A DNA stretch of 64,000 nt from Eremophila alpestris peregrina (Eukaryota > Chordata > Aves > Passeriformes > Alaudidae), in contig WMCF01000035.1 in NCBI GenBank assembly GCA_009792885.1, positions 5,432,927 to 5,496,926 on the forward strand, given 5' to 3'. A program made the position numbers and the translations under genes. The notes beneath the pieces were generated by a model. It was not told the origin of the DNA. It was given only the letters and a program-made list of their open reading frames with translations, and searched no databases. How positions within the stretch are numbered: position 1 is the stretch's first letter; the number at the start of each line of letters is the position of its first letter. Below, one piece after another: positions 24,058 through 35,800 of this stretch.

Positions 24058-27000
24058 GTATTTACCTGTTTTTCACTGTCAGTAATGAGACAATTAGGAG
24101 TTCATCCAGCTCTTGGAACCAGCTGCACTCCCAACCCACAGTCACACTTTATTTGCACTCCTGGCCCCTGAGACCTGGATGCTGCTTTCTTACCCCAGCA
24201 GCATTTTGTGTTCCTGTCTAACCTGGGCACAGGCTGCTCCAGGTAATGTAATCATGCACTGCTGTACAAAGTTGATCTCAGTGTGATCAAGTGGGAAATG
24301 AAATGATCTGGCAGATTACAGAACAAGGGATCTGTGATGTGCAGTTCTTGTCACCTTAGTTAGTGTCAAGGTTAATTCTGTGATGCCTTTCTTGTCTGCA
24401 GAAGAGTGTTACTGAGACATCTTGATCAGCAGAGAAGGGGTTGGTTTGAAATGACTCTGGGAATGCTTGGAGTGATTTTGAGTGAGCAGGAGGATCCTGT
24501 GCTGGATCAGCATTTTTATCCTGTATGACTGTATTGATTTTGATCCAGCACTATCAAATTTAAAGCCAGATTTGCTGTACTGTCAAGCCACAAACTTCAA
24601 AATCTATCTTTAACTGAAGTGTAATGTGATATATGAAGAAGAAAAGTCATTAATTAAAGTTGTCTTACATTTCATCTGTGAATGGAAAAATGCTGAAATA
24701 GAGACTCCTAGGGCTTGGACATCATTTATTTGCATCCATTTTGGCTCAATCTCCCCCATATCCACTACAGGAAACTTCTGCCAGGATTCCCTCTATGATT
24801 TGTTAAAAACTGTCAAACCTGCTGCAAGAGCATGTAACCTGTAAAGCCAAACACCATTATTTAATTAAATTAAATCAAATTAGATTTAGAGAAGAGGAAG
24901 ATGGGGCTGAGAAGGAGCAAGGGCTGGAAGATAACTGTGACAAACAGGTTTTGATATCAGGAAGACAGCATGACAGAAACAAAGAGAAGTGATGAAAACC
25001 TCAGTCTGATAGCCCCAGCTTGGCTTCCTTTTTTCCTCTCTGCCTGTTTAATGATTAACATAAATAAAAATGGTATTTCTGGGGACATAAAAAAAAAAGG
25101 TTCCTGTTGTGTCCTATGTGTTCCCATTCCTACTTATGTTTTGTATTTTACTATTAATCTTCTAATGCTGTAATTGGTAGGAATCTAATTACATTGCATG
25201 AAGCTGTGTCTTTTTGAAGGAGTAATTTACATTTAAACTCTTTTGGAGTGTATGTGTTTTGTCTTTGATGTCCTTGATTAGTAATTGCAGCTCTTGTTAT
25301 CAAATGTTATATTTAAAGCAAAGCAGTTTCATATTTCTCTGCTTACATTTTCTTGGCAAGTCTTCTATGTGGTAAAACATTCTACTACTTGGCCTATTCA
25401 AGTAACCTAAAGTATTTTTAAAAATATTCTTCTATTTCAGAAAGTTGAATAAAATAATTCAGATGTCCATGGCAGGCACAGATGAACATGAACTCACTGA
25501 CTTTGGACAGGAGGGAGATCTGTGATTTAGCATGTTGCTCTGTGTGTGCAGATGCTCTCCCTTGTGCTGTCAGAAGGGTGTGTTCAGTAGCTGTGTAACT
25601 TTATGTGCACAGCTGTCTGCAGTGCATTCCACATGGGTATTGCAGGAGTGCAGTTCTTACTTCTCTTTCTGACTGGGGAACAGAGTGGTGGTGTCTGGAA
25701 GCACAAAAGCTTTTAAAACTTTACCTTGCTAGTTTGGTTAACACATCCTAAACTTCACTGCATCTCTCTGCTTCAGCTCCTTCTTTCAAACTGCTGTTTC
25801 ATTACAGAAACACCTGCATAAGCTTCTATTCCCAAATTATATTTCTGTTTCTGCAGATTATCTTTCTGTTTCTATTACATCTCAGTGTTTCAGATTGTAG
25901 CTATAGTTAGTGTACGAAGCAAATGTACTTCACATCTATTGTTTTATTAAATAATCCATATTTTTATAAAGGAACACATAACTTGTTTAATATTCTCACC
26001 TTCTGACGTGAATGGGTTTTCTGTCTGGTGTTCTGAAAAAGTGTGGAAAATAATAACGTCAGTAATGCTGAAATGTAGCATTAGTCATTTCAGTTCTCAC
26101 CTGACATGTCCATGCTTCTTATCAGGAGGTTCCATGTAAACACCAAATGCTGAAGGCAAAGCTGATTCTGTCAGAGAACACAAAATAAATCCTGCCTGAA
26201 CTTCTGCAAAGCAGCAATTCCACAATTTGATTCCTTGGAGAAAAACCCCACCCATTTAATATATTGCTGCCTTTTCAGCAGGACTTTGTGCTTCCTGATT
26301 GTTTTTGATTTTTAATTGCCCTGAAAGCATTGATTTACTGAGCTAACATGGGAAGTACAGACCAAAGAGCTATTTAGTTTACAAATGGTAACATCTGGTT
26401 TAAATGTAGGAGTGCTTAATGGATTAAAAATATATAAAGACTAATTGTCCTACGGATTTTGTAACCAGTCATGTTATTAATGTTTAGTTGTGCTACTTGC
26501 AGCATTAACTGTTATGAACATGATGAACATGAGTCAGCCATATAACTTTGAATGAAACCAGCCCAGTGGAAAACTGCTGTGCCAGAATTAATCAACTATT
26601 ATTAAACGACTGCTGATGAATAAATTCATTCCAATACTTGTATGAATGTAGAAATCTGAAAATATGAAAATTAATTTTTGAAGATTGAATAATGGCTGCA
26701 GCCAGGATTTTTATGTGCATTTCTAAAGTTTAATTTTCTTGAACTGTGGTTGAATTCAATTTAACATGAGTACATAAATAATCCCAACTGATGATAACAG
26801 TTGGATTATATGTTAATATCTTTGCTTATTGTTTTTTTACTTCCTTATTTCACCCCTGTTGAGCACTTTTTGGGTATGACGTATTTGCTCCTCTTTGATC
26901 CATGTGATGTTTTTGATGGGCAGCACACAAATAGTCCTTAATTGTTGGATCTTATTTATCACTGAGGTAAAGAGCAGTTGAATAAAATTTAAATCCTTTA

Positions 27001-29107
27001 CTCCAGCAATTGGCAGAATTTCACATTAGAAACTTGCAGGGCTACAGAGCCTAGCAGACTGTTTATGAGGGCAGTATCTTAAAATCCTCAGACTTTTATT
27101 TTTTATGCGTTTTTTTTCCTCTCTGTCCCATGAAGAGTGATAGGATCTGGTGATTTGAAGCAGAAAGGAAGCAAATTCTCATGCAGCCTGTTCCAAGGAT
27201 GTCCCTTACTGAAACTTTAAAAAGGAGCTCATCCTATTTTTGAAGGGATTGAAGGGTATAAGAGCATTAAAGTCCCCAGATATTGTACTCCCTAAAGGAC
27301 ATGATATGCAGTAAGAAAAAAACAAAAGTAATTCTAAACATACTTGAAGATAGAATGGCTTCTGAGACCAGGCAGGTCAGAGCAGTAACATGAAGGTTCA
27401 GGAGTGGTTTTCCCTTCCATTTGAAAATCTCCCAAAACCTTATTGTGTATTTGCAGCTTTGGTATTCTGAAAACTTGGAAAACAATCAGGTTGGTTATTA
27501 AAACCAATAAATTTTTACAGAATGTCCTGTGTGGGGAGACAAGTAGAGTCAGTACTGAAGGTGATCTTGTGGCCAATGCATTGCAGCTGTGTTAATTATC
27601 CTGGAGTGGGAACAGCCTTGCTCTCCCAGCTGTGGGTGTGACAGAGTGAGCTGCCTGGGAGGGGACTCAGGTTAGTTACAGCTCAGTTGGAGCTGGAGCC
27701 AGTTGGAGTCTGCTGCTGTACTGTGGAGACCCAGGGCCAGAAGGGTCTGCAAGGGACAGATCAGGTAAGGCTTTGTACCAGGGACTGACAGGGACAGGGA
27801 CAGGATGGAGTGAGCTGGTGCTGTGAGAAGGGAGAGGGAAGAAGCACAACTGGCTGTTGGTATAAATATCTGCTTTGGGAAGCAAGATAGAGACTGTTCA
27901 ATAATCAGGTGTTGGTGTGTGAAGCCTTCTGAAAAGTATGAAAGACTTATAGATAGTGAAGTCCTGATACTTGACTGCATGGGAAGTTTTTAAGAAAGCA
28001 CTTCGTGTGTTTTGATGGTCTTGAAAGAAGGTTAAAATTATTTTCTTTGAAGAAATATTTGTATATAAATTTACCAACCCCCCCCCCCCAATATTTAGCA
28101 AAGCAACGTGATTTTGAATTTCATGTTAGTTTGTCTGCACTAAAAACCTTTTAATTCTGCTTGTTTCTGATGAGCAGGATTATTTTAACTATGTAATTAA
28201 AATTTCTGGCTGAAAATACAGAGGTCAGGAAAATATTAAATTTGTTAACTGGTTAATTATAAAGAGAGGATCAAATGCTGCTTACAGGTACATCTGTTCC
28301 CTTTGAAATTTGTCTCCAACTTCAGGGATGTGGTGGACTCATGATTTAAAATGCAAGCTTATATTCAAATTGCTTGTTTAGATGAAAGCATTTAGGTATT
28401 TGTAAAATTGTTTACTAAAAATCCACAATTGGGTCTGAATGTGTTACTTTTAATTCTTCATTTACATGATTTTTTAAATTTACTGGTATTTATTTGCTCT
28501 GAGTGAGTCCCTTGAAGCTGTAGCTCTCCCGAGGAGTGCAGTACATGGTGAGTGGGAAGGGATGCTCTGTTCTCCCAGCGCAGTGAGGGTGGTGTTGTAG
28601 GGATAACCTGCCCTGAATTCCCCCAGAGCAGACCCCCAGCACTCCTCATTAATCCCTGCTGGAAGCACACGGGTTCTTGCTGCTGCTGCTTTCTTATACT
28701 TTTCCTCTGAACAGGTCTTTTCTTCAGGGAGTTGTTTCTACACTCAAAATGTGCTGAAAACATGAGGGGTCAGTGAGACTTAAAAAGCTTTGCTCTATAG
28801 GTTCTTCTCCAGGATGTCTAGTGAGATGGAAGTTTTAATAATAATATCCATTTTATTTATTTTGGTGCAAGAAGGCTGAGCATGGCGTACCTTCTCCTCA
28901 CTGACACAGCTTTTCCTGCCTGCTTGGGTGTGTAAGAACACACTGAGCCTCTAGGAAGGAAGGTTTTGATGTGTTTCAGCTAGTATCGTTAATAAAATAG
29001 TATTACGCAGGTAGATAATATTTCCTTACCGTTTGCTCCCTAACTGTAGGGCAGCCTTGAAGGTTAATCACCCATTCCAAGTTAAAATCCCTGTCTTTGT
29101 GCTCCAA
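24058..29107. other. AT-rich tract with no gene seen
   Basis: Holds a C12 run (28078-28089) and a short TGC run (28678-28691). A stretch at about 26290-26650 is dense in homeodomain and TALE-like words (TTAATTGCC, ATTAATCAAC, TATTATTAAACG) and has the texture of conserved non-coding DNA, but conservation cannot be judged here. Open frames are short. No transposon was recognised. Confidence 0.55.
28078..28089. repeat. Poly(C) run of 12
   Basis: Twelve consecutive C residues in AT-rich surroundings. G/C homopolymers of this length are far rarer than A/T ones in such DNA, and this is a likely site of sequencing length error. Confidence 0.95.
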
Positions 29108-29440
29108 GTTGTAACCTCAGTAAGTGCTAACTCTGCCCAGGTGTGCCCGGGGGTGTTTAAATGTGAGAACACTTGTAGGGGAATGTGACACAGCTGTGCC
29201 CCGCCCAGCCCAGCTGAAGCTGCTAATTACTGTAATTAGCTTTGTTCCCTGGCCTTGGGGGCGGTGCCGGGACATTGGGAACACCTGAGGGCAGGGCAGG
29301 GCAGTTGGTGCCTCTCCTCCGAGGTGAGAGTACCGTGCCCCTGCCGTGCGGACTTTGGGCTTCTCCTCAGGAAAAGTTAAAAGTTTCATGACTGTGGATG
29401 CTGGTGACTCCAAATCCTGACCCCAGGGAGAGGTTCAGGA
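29108..29440. promoter_or_regulatory. GC-box and homeodomain-site island, candidate enhancer or promoter
   Basis: This GC-rich island in AT-rich DNA carries Sp/KLF-type GC boxes (CCCCGCCC at 29199-29206, GGGGCGG at 29257-29263) and about eight CpGs. At its centre is a perfect 19-bp palindrome (29222-29240) holding two TAATTA homeodomain cores in opposite orientation, 3 bp apart. A strong donor-like GAG|GTGAGAG lies at 29323|29324 on the plus strand, compatible with a short non-coding first exon of a rightward transcript, though no coding exon follows. A minus-strand frame of 98 codons (29117-29413) overlaps and shows no domain. Confidence 0.4.
29222..29240. promoter_or_regulatory. Perfect 19-bp palindrome with paired TAATTA cores
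   Basis: GCTAATTAC-T-GTAATTAGC is perfectly symmetric. TAATTA is the core bound by many homeodomain proteins (paired-like, LIM and Antp classes), and inverted pairs allow cooperative dimer binding. Function is inferred from the motif alone. Confidence 0.6.
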
Positions 29441-30721
29441 TAGGCAGCGTGATCTGGGTGCTTGCACCCTCAGACAGGTGAACTTGGCCATGTGAAAGTA
29501 CCTGCGAGATTAGTGATGCAGCAGCCCTGGCTCTGTTGCCATTTGAGTAGGAAAGAGGAGCAGCGTTGTTGTAAGTAAGTGCTATTTTGTGTTGTGGTGT
29601 GGTGTTGTGATTTATTCTCTTGTTATAGCTCTGCTCATGCAGTGACTCACTGACTACATTTTAAGATGTGCTATTTGTCCTTTAGTCTCCTTTCCTTGTG
29701 GATCTTTTATGCTGAAATGAGGTCTGAATAAATTGTTATAATGGCAATAGATGTTGATTCTTTGTACGTAATGAGGTGGATGTGAGTGTGGTCCTGAGCT
29801 GGGAGGGGTTAGGGTGCATGAGAGATGGCAGCAGGAAAAAGTATTTGGTGCAAGCCATGTAATCCAGTGCTATTTAAGAGCTGTAGATGGTTCCAGAAGC
29901 TAACTGTATTCCCTGGCAGTAGCAGTGAGGAGAAGACTCAGTGTGGGTATGTGTGTGTGGTGCCTGGGCACAGGCAGCTGCTACCTCTGGCTTTGCTGCC
30001 AAGGTTTCAGGTATAACAAAGACTGATGGCTGTGTTCTGCCTTCTTACCAGTCCCTTTGCTCTGGCTTTATGTGCCAGGAGCAGAGGAGCTGTTAAAATG
30101 TCAGATGTGACTGAGGGGATATTGCAGAGCTACTGCAGGCTTGCTGTTGGTAGCAGAAAATTTCCCCTAGGAAAATAAGGGATCTGCTGGGTAGAGGGCT
30201 TGTTGTAACTTGTGTAATATCAGCTAAATGCAGCTCATGAGATCACTGAGACTGAATTATTCTTACAGTTATGGGTAAATATCGATGTTTGAAAAATATA
30301 GCAACTTGTGGGTGTTGGCTTTTATAAAACTTAGTAAACTGATAGGAAAATATTTCAATCTCTTTATTGCGTTGAATTATTCACGAATATTAAGATATTA
30401 CCATAGTACCCCTTTTCAAAGTACCTAAAACAGTGAAGAAATTTTCTGTACAGAGCCTGAATCTTCAGCTTTCATAAACCAGTCTCCATCTCCAGGACTT
30501 GTCCTGTGGCTGCTGCCCAGACAGGGGTACCTCAGTTTCAGTATGATCAGTGGAAGGTGTGTGACCAGTGCTGCCATACACCATCAGCATGTTTACCACC
30601 CTTTGTAGCTGTGGCTTCAGCACTGCTGTGTGACACGTTTGTAATGTAGCTTTGCATAATTCACAGTGAGGGAAGACTTTTATGTGCATCAGGGATACAG
30701 TTTGGTGCATGGGCACCTGCA
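29441..30721. other. Tract with no gene seen
   Basis: Mixed sequence with T/G-rich stretches such as GTTGTGGTGTGGTGTTGTG near 29590. Open frames are all under 90 codons and lack domains. Nothing else was recognised. Confidence 0.55.
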
Positions 30722-30838
30722 AGTTGGGGGAAAGTAAATGGAAATGTATGGGTCAAGCTTGCAAACTAAGGGCTAGCTTTTAAGCTGTAGTGCACCCCTC
30801 AGCTAAAGTACTCAGAATTGAGTAATCCTGGGAAATAG
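30722..30838. repeat. Diverged repeat pair, copy A
   Basis: This segment aligns along most of its length with 31559-31687, with only small gaps. Shared blocks include GTTGGG at the left, GCAAACTAAG in the middle and AGTAATCCTGGGAAA at the right end. The family is not one I recognise. The two copies lie about 840 bp apart in the same orientation, so they may be an old local duplication or two insertions of one unknown interspersed repeat. Confidence 0.6.
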
Positions 30839-31558
30839 ATGTGTTTTATTTCTGAGCTGCAGCTTATTCTCTGCAGATTTGTCTGAGTTTAAAGAATGTC
30901 GATTTCCACACAAAACAGGGATAAAATCGTATCTTCAGTGGAACTGAATGCTAGAGAAAAGCTATCCTTTGTTCAAACAAAGTAAGGTTCCCATGTTTCT
31001 TGGGTTTAGAGAGAAAAGAGGATGTTTTTTACATTTTCCTACAAGAACTTCGTGCCCTTCTATTTTTCTTCTCAAGGTAGCTTCTTCAGATGTGAATATT
31101 TTTCAGGTATGCATTTAATCCTGAGCAGAACAAATTGCCTGTGCTCGTAGAGAAAAATATAAGGCTCAGCAAGTTATTTGGTCATGTTCATTTTTCTTCA
31201 TCATCAGAGTGTGAATTTAAAATTTATTTTGCTTAACTGAGAACTAAAATCTGGGAAAATGTTAGTAGTACAAGTTTCACTCTCTGTGAGCCAAGATTTT
31301 CTTTGAATAGTCTACCATAAAAATTGCTGCTTTGAGGGATGAAGCAGAAAGATCAATCAATAGTTTTATAAATATTCTTTTTAAGGTATTTTTGAAAACA
31401 TGTTTACATTAAAGCTTCTAATGAGAAGCTACTGAAATATGTCCAATACAGTGCTGCACTAATGTTCTCATTTTGTGAAAGTAGGTTTGACAAACTCAAA
31501 TTCTGTCCTCTCTTCTTTCTTCCCTGCTCTGTTCAGCCCTCTTTATTCCTCTGAGATA
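30839..31558. other. Spacer between the repeat copies
   Basis: AT-rich sequence with no open frame above 60 codons. I see no motif or repeat that explains the flanking copies. Confidence 0.5.
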
Positions 31559-31687
31559 GTTGGGAAGTCAGGGGAAATGAGTAATTGGAAAGGCTTTGGT
31601 GGATCAAACTAGCAAACTAAGAGCTGGTTTTGATGTGAGGTACAACCTTCAGCAGGGGTAGTTAAAGCACAGTAATCCTGGGAAACA
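31559..31687. repeat. Diverged repeat pair, copy B
   Basis: Same-orientation partner of 30722-30838. The best-preserved blocks are AGCAAACTAAGAGCTGGTTT and AGTAATCCTGGGAAAC. The GTTGGG at the left edge and the spacing of the other blocks agree to within a few bases, which makes chance similarity unlikely. No target-site duplication or element end was recognised. Confidence 0.6.
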
Positions 31688-32336
31688 CTCGGAGAAAAAC
31701 ATTGCAGAATTGCAATTCTTTTTGTGCTTGTTTCGTTTGAGGTTGGCTAAATTAAAATACTGTTGGGAATAAATTATGGAGCTTCTCCTACCAGCAAAAG
31801 CCTTTGTAAGATCTGCTTTTATTATCTGTAGTGACAGAAACCAATTGGTGTTTATGTCTCCTTTTCCTGGGGTTCAGAGTTTACATAAGAAATCCAGTTG
31901 TATAATGATTTATCCTTTTCCACTCTCCCTTATTTGAACTGGTGGTTTGAACACTAGCTGTGTTTGGGGAGATTTTTGGGGATCAAGCAAGGACAGAGAG
32001 CATAAATAAAAAGCACAAGTTTTATCCAGAGTTTGGTGCTTTTCAAACAGTGTAAGCTTATGAAACTCAAACACAGATAAAACTTAATCTTCCCTGTGTT
32101 TATGAGTATTTAAAATTGTTTAACTCCGCAGCATATACTCAAGTAATATGAAAATATAAAATCCCTTCTAGAGAGCAAACATAACCTCCTAATGAATGTC
32201 TGATATCCTGGGTAGTGTTCAGCTTATCACCATAATTATTAAACAGACAGAAATGGATGCCTTAAGAACCCACTGTGTGTGCCCCATGCTTCAGCTGATC
32301 TCACAGGCCTGTCTTGTAAACGCTAATTAAAATGAT

Positions 32337-32371
32337 ACTGCAATAAAGAGAAACACTGCAATAAAGAGAGG
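32337..32371. repeat. 18-bp tandem duplication
   Basis: The unit ACTGCAATAAAGAGAAAC is followed directly by ACTGCAATAAAGAGAGG, almost a full second copy. The near identity points to a recent duplication. Confidence 0.9.
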
Positions 32372-32762
32372 TGATTCAGTGCCAGCAAGTACCTGTTAGT
32401 GTTACTTGTTGGTGATGATGGAGAGATTTTATCATGATCCAAAGCAGTGTCTGTGCTATCCAGCACACCCTGGAGGAGCTGTGCAGGTCTTTGGGTACCA
32501 CGAGGAACTCATTGATACTCACTTGTGGTTTTCCTGAAAAGGATTTACCTTCAGTCCAGAGATGTTTTCTGGGCAAGCTGGTGCATGTCACTTGCATGTC
32601 AGTGCTGACACAGATTGAAATGTGAGGAGCTGCCTGCATCAAATGAATTGTGTTCTCCAGTGCTGGTTCACATCAGTGTGTCTTTGAGATAGTTTTCTCT
32701 CAGCTGCTTATGCCACTGCTTAGACACAAGTGAAAAAGGTCATCCAACTTCCTTGCTAATCT

Positions 32763-32804
32763 AACTAATTAAAAGAAAAAGCAACTAATTAAAAGAAAAA
32801 GCAA
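32763..32804. repeat. Perfect 20-bp tandem duplication
   Basis: AACTAATTAAAAGAAAAAGC occurs twice with no mismatch (32763-32782, 32783-32802), followed by AA. Each copy contains a CTAATTA homeodomain-type core, so the event doubled that site. Confidence 0.95.
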
Positions 32805-35800
32805 ACCTGCCCGGGTTAATGTCACTGAAAAGAAGCATTGCTTTTGTGGAGCTGTCAGTGCCAAATAAATTGAACAAATCAGGTTCTTTGTTTAAAATTA
32901 TTTTTTCATCAGAATAGTTTGGAAGTTGGGCTGTGCTGCTGAAGCTTATACACATACTCTCTGTACCCTCATCTGGAGTTCAGCTGGTATTGCCATATGT
33001 CTTTGTGAGCTTCATAGATGTGCCTGTGAAATCCTCATTAAAATAATCCTTCCTCTGTTTATTTATAGGCATAAAAGTACCCCGGAGTTCTTAAGAGAAT
33101 ACATAATATATATGTGGATATAATATATGTGGGTGTAAATGGCCTGTTACAAGGGACTGTAGAAGATGGAGAGCTTTTTATGCCTGATCCTTAAGAACTG
33201 GATGAAATAAGTGGGCGGTCTCTATGTTTTCACATTTTTTAAATACACAGTTAAGATCATGACAGTAACGGAACTTATGAAAGTTAATTTTCTTAATTCA
33301 AAACATTTTTCTTCAATAACAGTCTTGTGTTTTGCTAATAAACATGGAAATGGCTGTTGCATTAGTTACCAAGGTGCATCCTTAGAGAAACCCATGGAAA
33401 CGTGAGTAAGTTAGAAGAGTTTTCCCAGTCTTGCTCACCGCTAGCTGGGTGATGTGATCACATGTAACAGGTTAAACATCAGCCACAGTGATAGTAAATT
33501 TAAATGCCTGCCATAAACAGGGTTTCTGTGCCAGAAATAGTGATGCTAAAAATGAGGTCACACTTCAGCCACAAACCCATCAAAATGTAAGAAAACGCAT
33601 CTCAAGTCAAGGAAATAATCAAGCAGTGGCACCAAATGTGTGCTTTGGGATTCAGTTTGATTTTAGTACTGAGAGTTCTGCCTTTCTACTTCTGAAATGA
33701 AAGTTCTTGTGCAGCCTCTCCAACAAAACCAGCTGTGCTGTTTAGTTATTCCTGCTATTCATGATTTTTTCCCCCAGGTATTATTCCCATTAATAAATCT
33801 GTCCCAAGAGAACAGGTAAGATGCTGGCTCATGGGAGTATACCAGTCATTTTCAGGGGATAAAGGCCAAGTAAGACAAATAACAATGTGTATTCAGTATA
33901 TTCAGAAATTATCTTAGTAAATACGCTAGATCTTCTTGTAGTACCCACTGTCACTGATTGAATTAAACCAAAGAATCTCTTTTCCAGTAGTGAGGTAGAT
34001 TCTTTATCCTGTGAGCAGTAATTATTGTATGCTTAATATAGATCGTGGGTTCTGTTTGTTTTTCTTCCAAAGGGTTTAGTAGTTTAATGTATAGCTTCTC
34101 TTGACAGGGCTACATCTTAATTCTTAACTGAAAAATTGTGCTTTTAAGAAGTATGGATGCCTGGATCCTTGATTTAGTTTCATAGCTCAGTCCTCATTTC
34201 GAATATCTCATCTGTTTATTACCTTTAATATTTTTCCACAAATACTAATTTTTAAAGACCAGTTCTATATTTAAAACACTTGTATAAAAAATACAGCAGT
34301 GTTTTGCATGTAAGCAGTGTAAAAAATTTGTTAGTAAATGCAAATGAAACCTGAAATATTGGTTTCTTCAGCTGTGAAATGGGTTTGCATGCCAGGGTTT
34401 TGGTAGTGGGTGGACTTCAGAGGTGGCATTCCCCAGTGTTGCTTAGGGGAGGAGGTAGAGGACCAGGAATGAAGTCAAGCCTGGGAAGAAGAGGGATGTG
34501 GTAAAGGTGCTTTTCAGATTTGGTTTTAATCCTCATTATCCTACTCTGACTTAATTGGTTACAAATTAAACCCACCCAAGCTTCCAGTAGTAGTTAACAA
34601 AAGCACAGCGTTACAGTCAATGGTTCTTGACAAACCTGACAGCTGACTTTTTCCAACAGATTGTATCATTCATTGTGCTTAGGAAGGGAACACCTTAATC
34701 CTTTTTAGCTACACGTTTTTAATAGCTTTTTAGCTAACTGGGAGAGAGAGGAGGAGAAGACAAGTTAATGAAGCGAGGTTGTGAATGAAGTGTGGAAGGA
34801 CAGTCTGGTATAAATTCTGACTGCCTCATACTATAGTGAGTGGGCTGAAAGCAAACACAAAAGATTAAATATCTCTGGGCAATGTCAGTTTGTAGTTTGC
34901 TTTCCATTGGAGACTTCAGGAGCTGAGGAAGCTGAGAGTGTTACTTACTGTGTGGAATAGAAGTGCTGGTATTTTTAGGCAAAATCCCAATAAAGTATTA
35001 TTTTTCCACCTAAAACATATGGCTTATGCAGCCAGATTCTGCAATTGCTTCCATGCTTTATCTGTTGCCCATTTTCACACATCCTTTTGTGAGGCAGGGG
35101 TTCTGCTAAAGGAATGAACTACTGACAAGCAAATCTTTAATGAGACATACTTAAATTTTTAGGCTGCCATGCAGAGAAAGTAGCCAGTATAAATTCTCTG
35201 TAGTTACTTGCCTTTTCTTTGCTGCACTGCCTCTGATTCCGTGTTCTCTGCTGTGCATGATGGCTCTCACCTCTTCCCAGTGTAATGGCTGAGGAGGTGT
35301 AGGATGTGCAGCAGTGGCAGGTTTAAAGAGCATTTTCTGTAAAGCAGTGTAATAAAATATTTACAAGGTTTGATGTAATGAGCTAGGCAATTATGTGTGA
35401 ATTGTACTGTCCTCAGTTGGTTAGAACAGGCAGCCTGCATGCATTTACAGAATCTCCTTCAGCACAGGTTCCAAACCATGTTTTATGGAGCAAGAATATT
35501 GTTACTTTCTCAGTGAGGTTTCATTCCGTCACATCACAATGAAACACAGAAATACTTACAGTTGAACTTTGGAAAAAAGGAGGTTAAGAATTCTATTAAG
35601 ACGTATAAAGGAGCTTATATAAGGATGTGTGCATTTTGAACCTGCCAGACGTGCAAGAACAAGCATTTCATATTGAAAGGTTTGGGCAAGTTCGTGTTAT
35701 TCAAGGGTCTTTCACCTTTCTTTTAGTGCTTTTTGTGTGAAACTTTGGGAGCCTCTCACCTTCCCTGCTTAGCTGACCATCTTCTGGAAAGCCTGTTATT

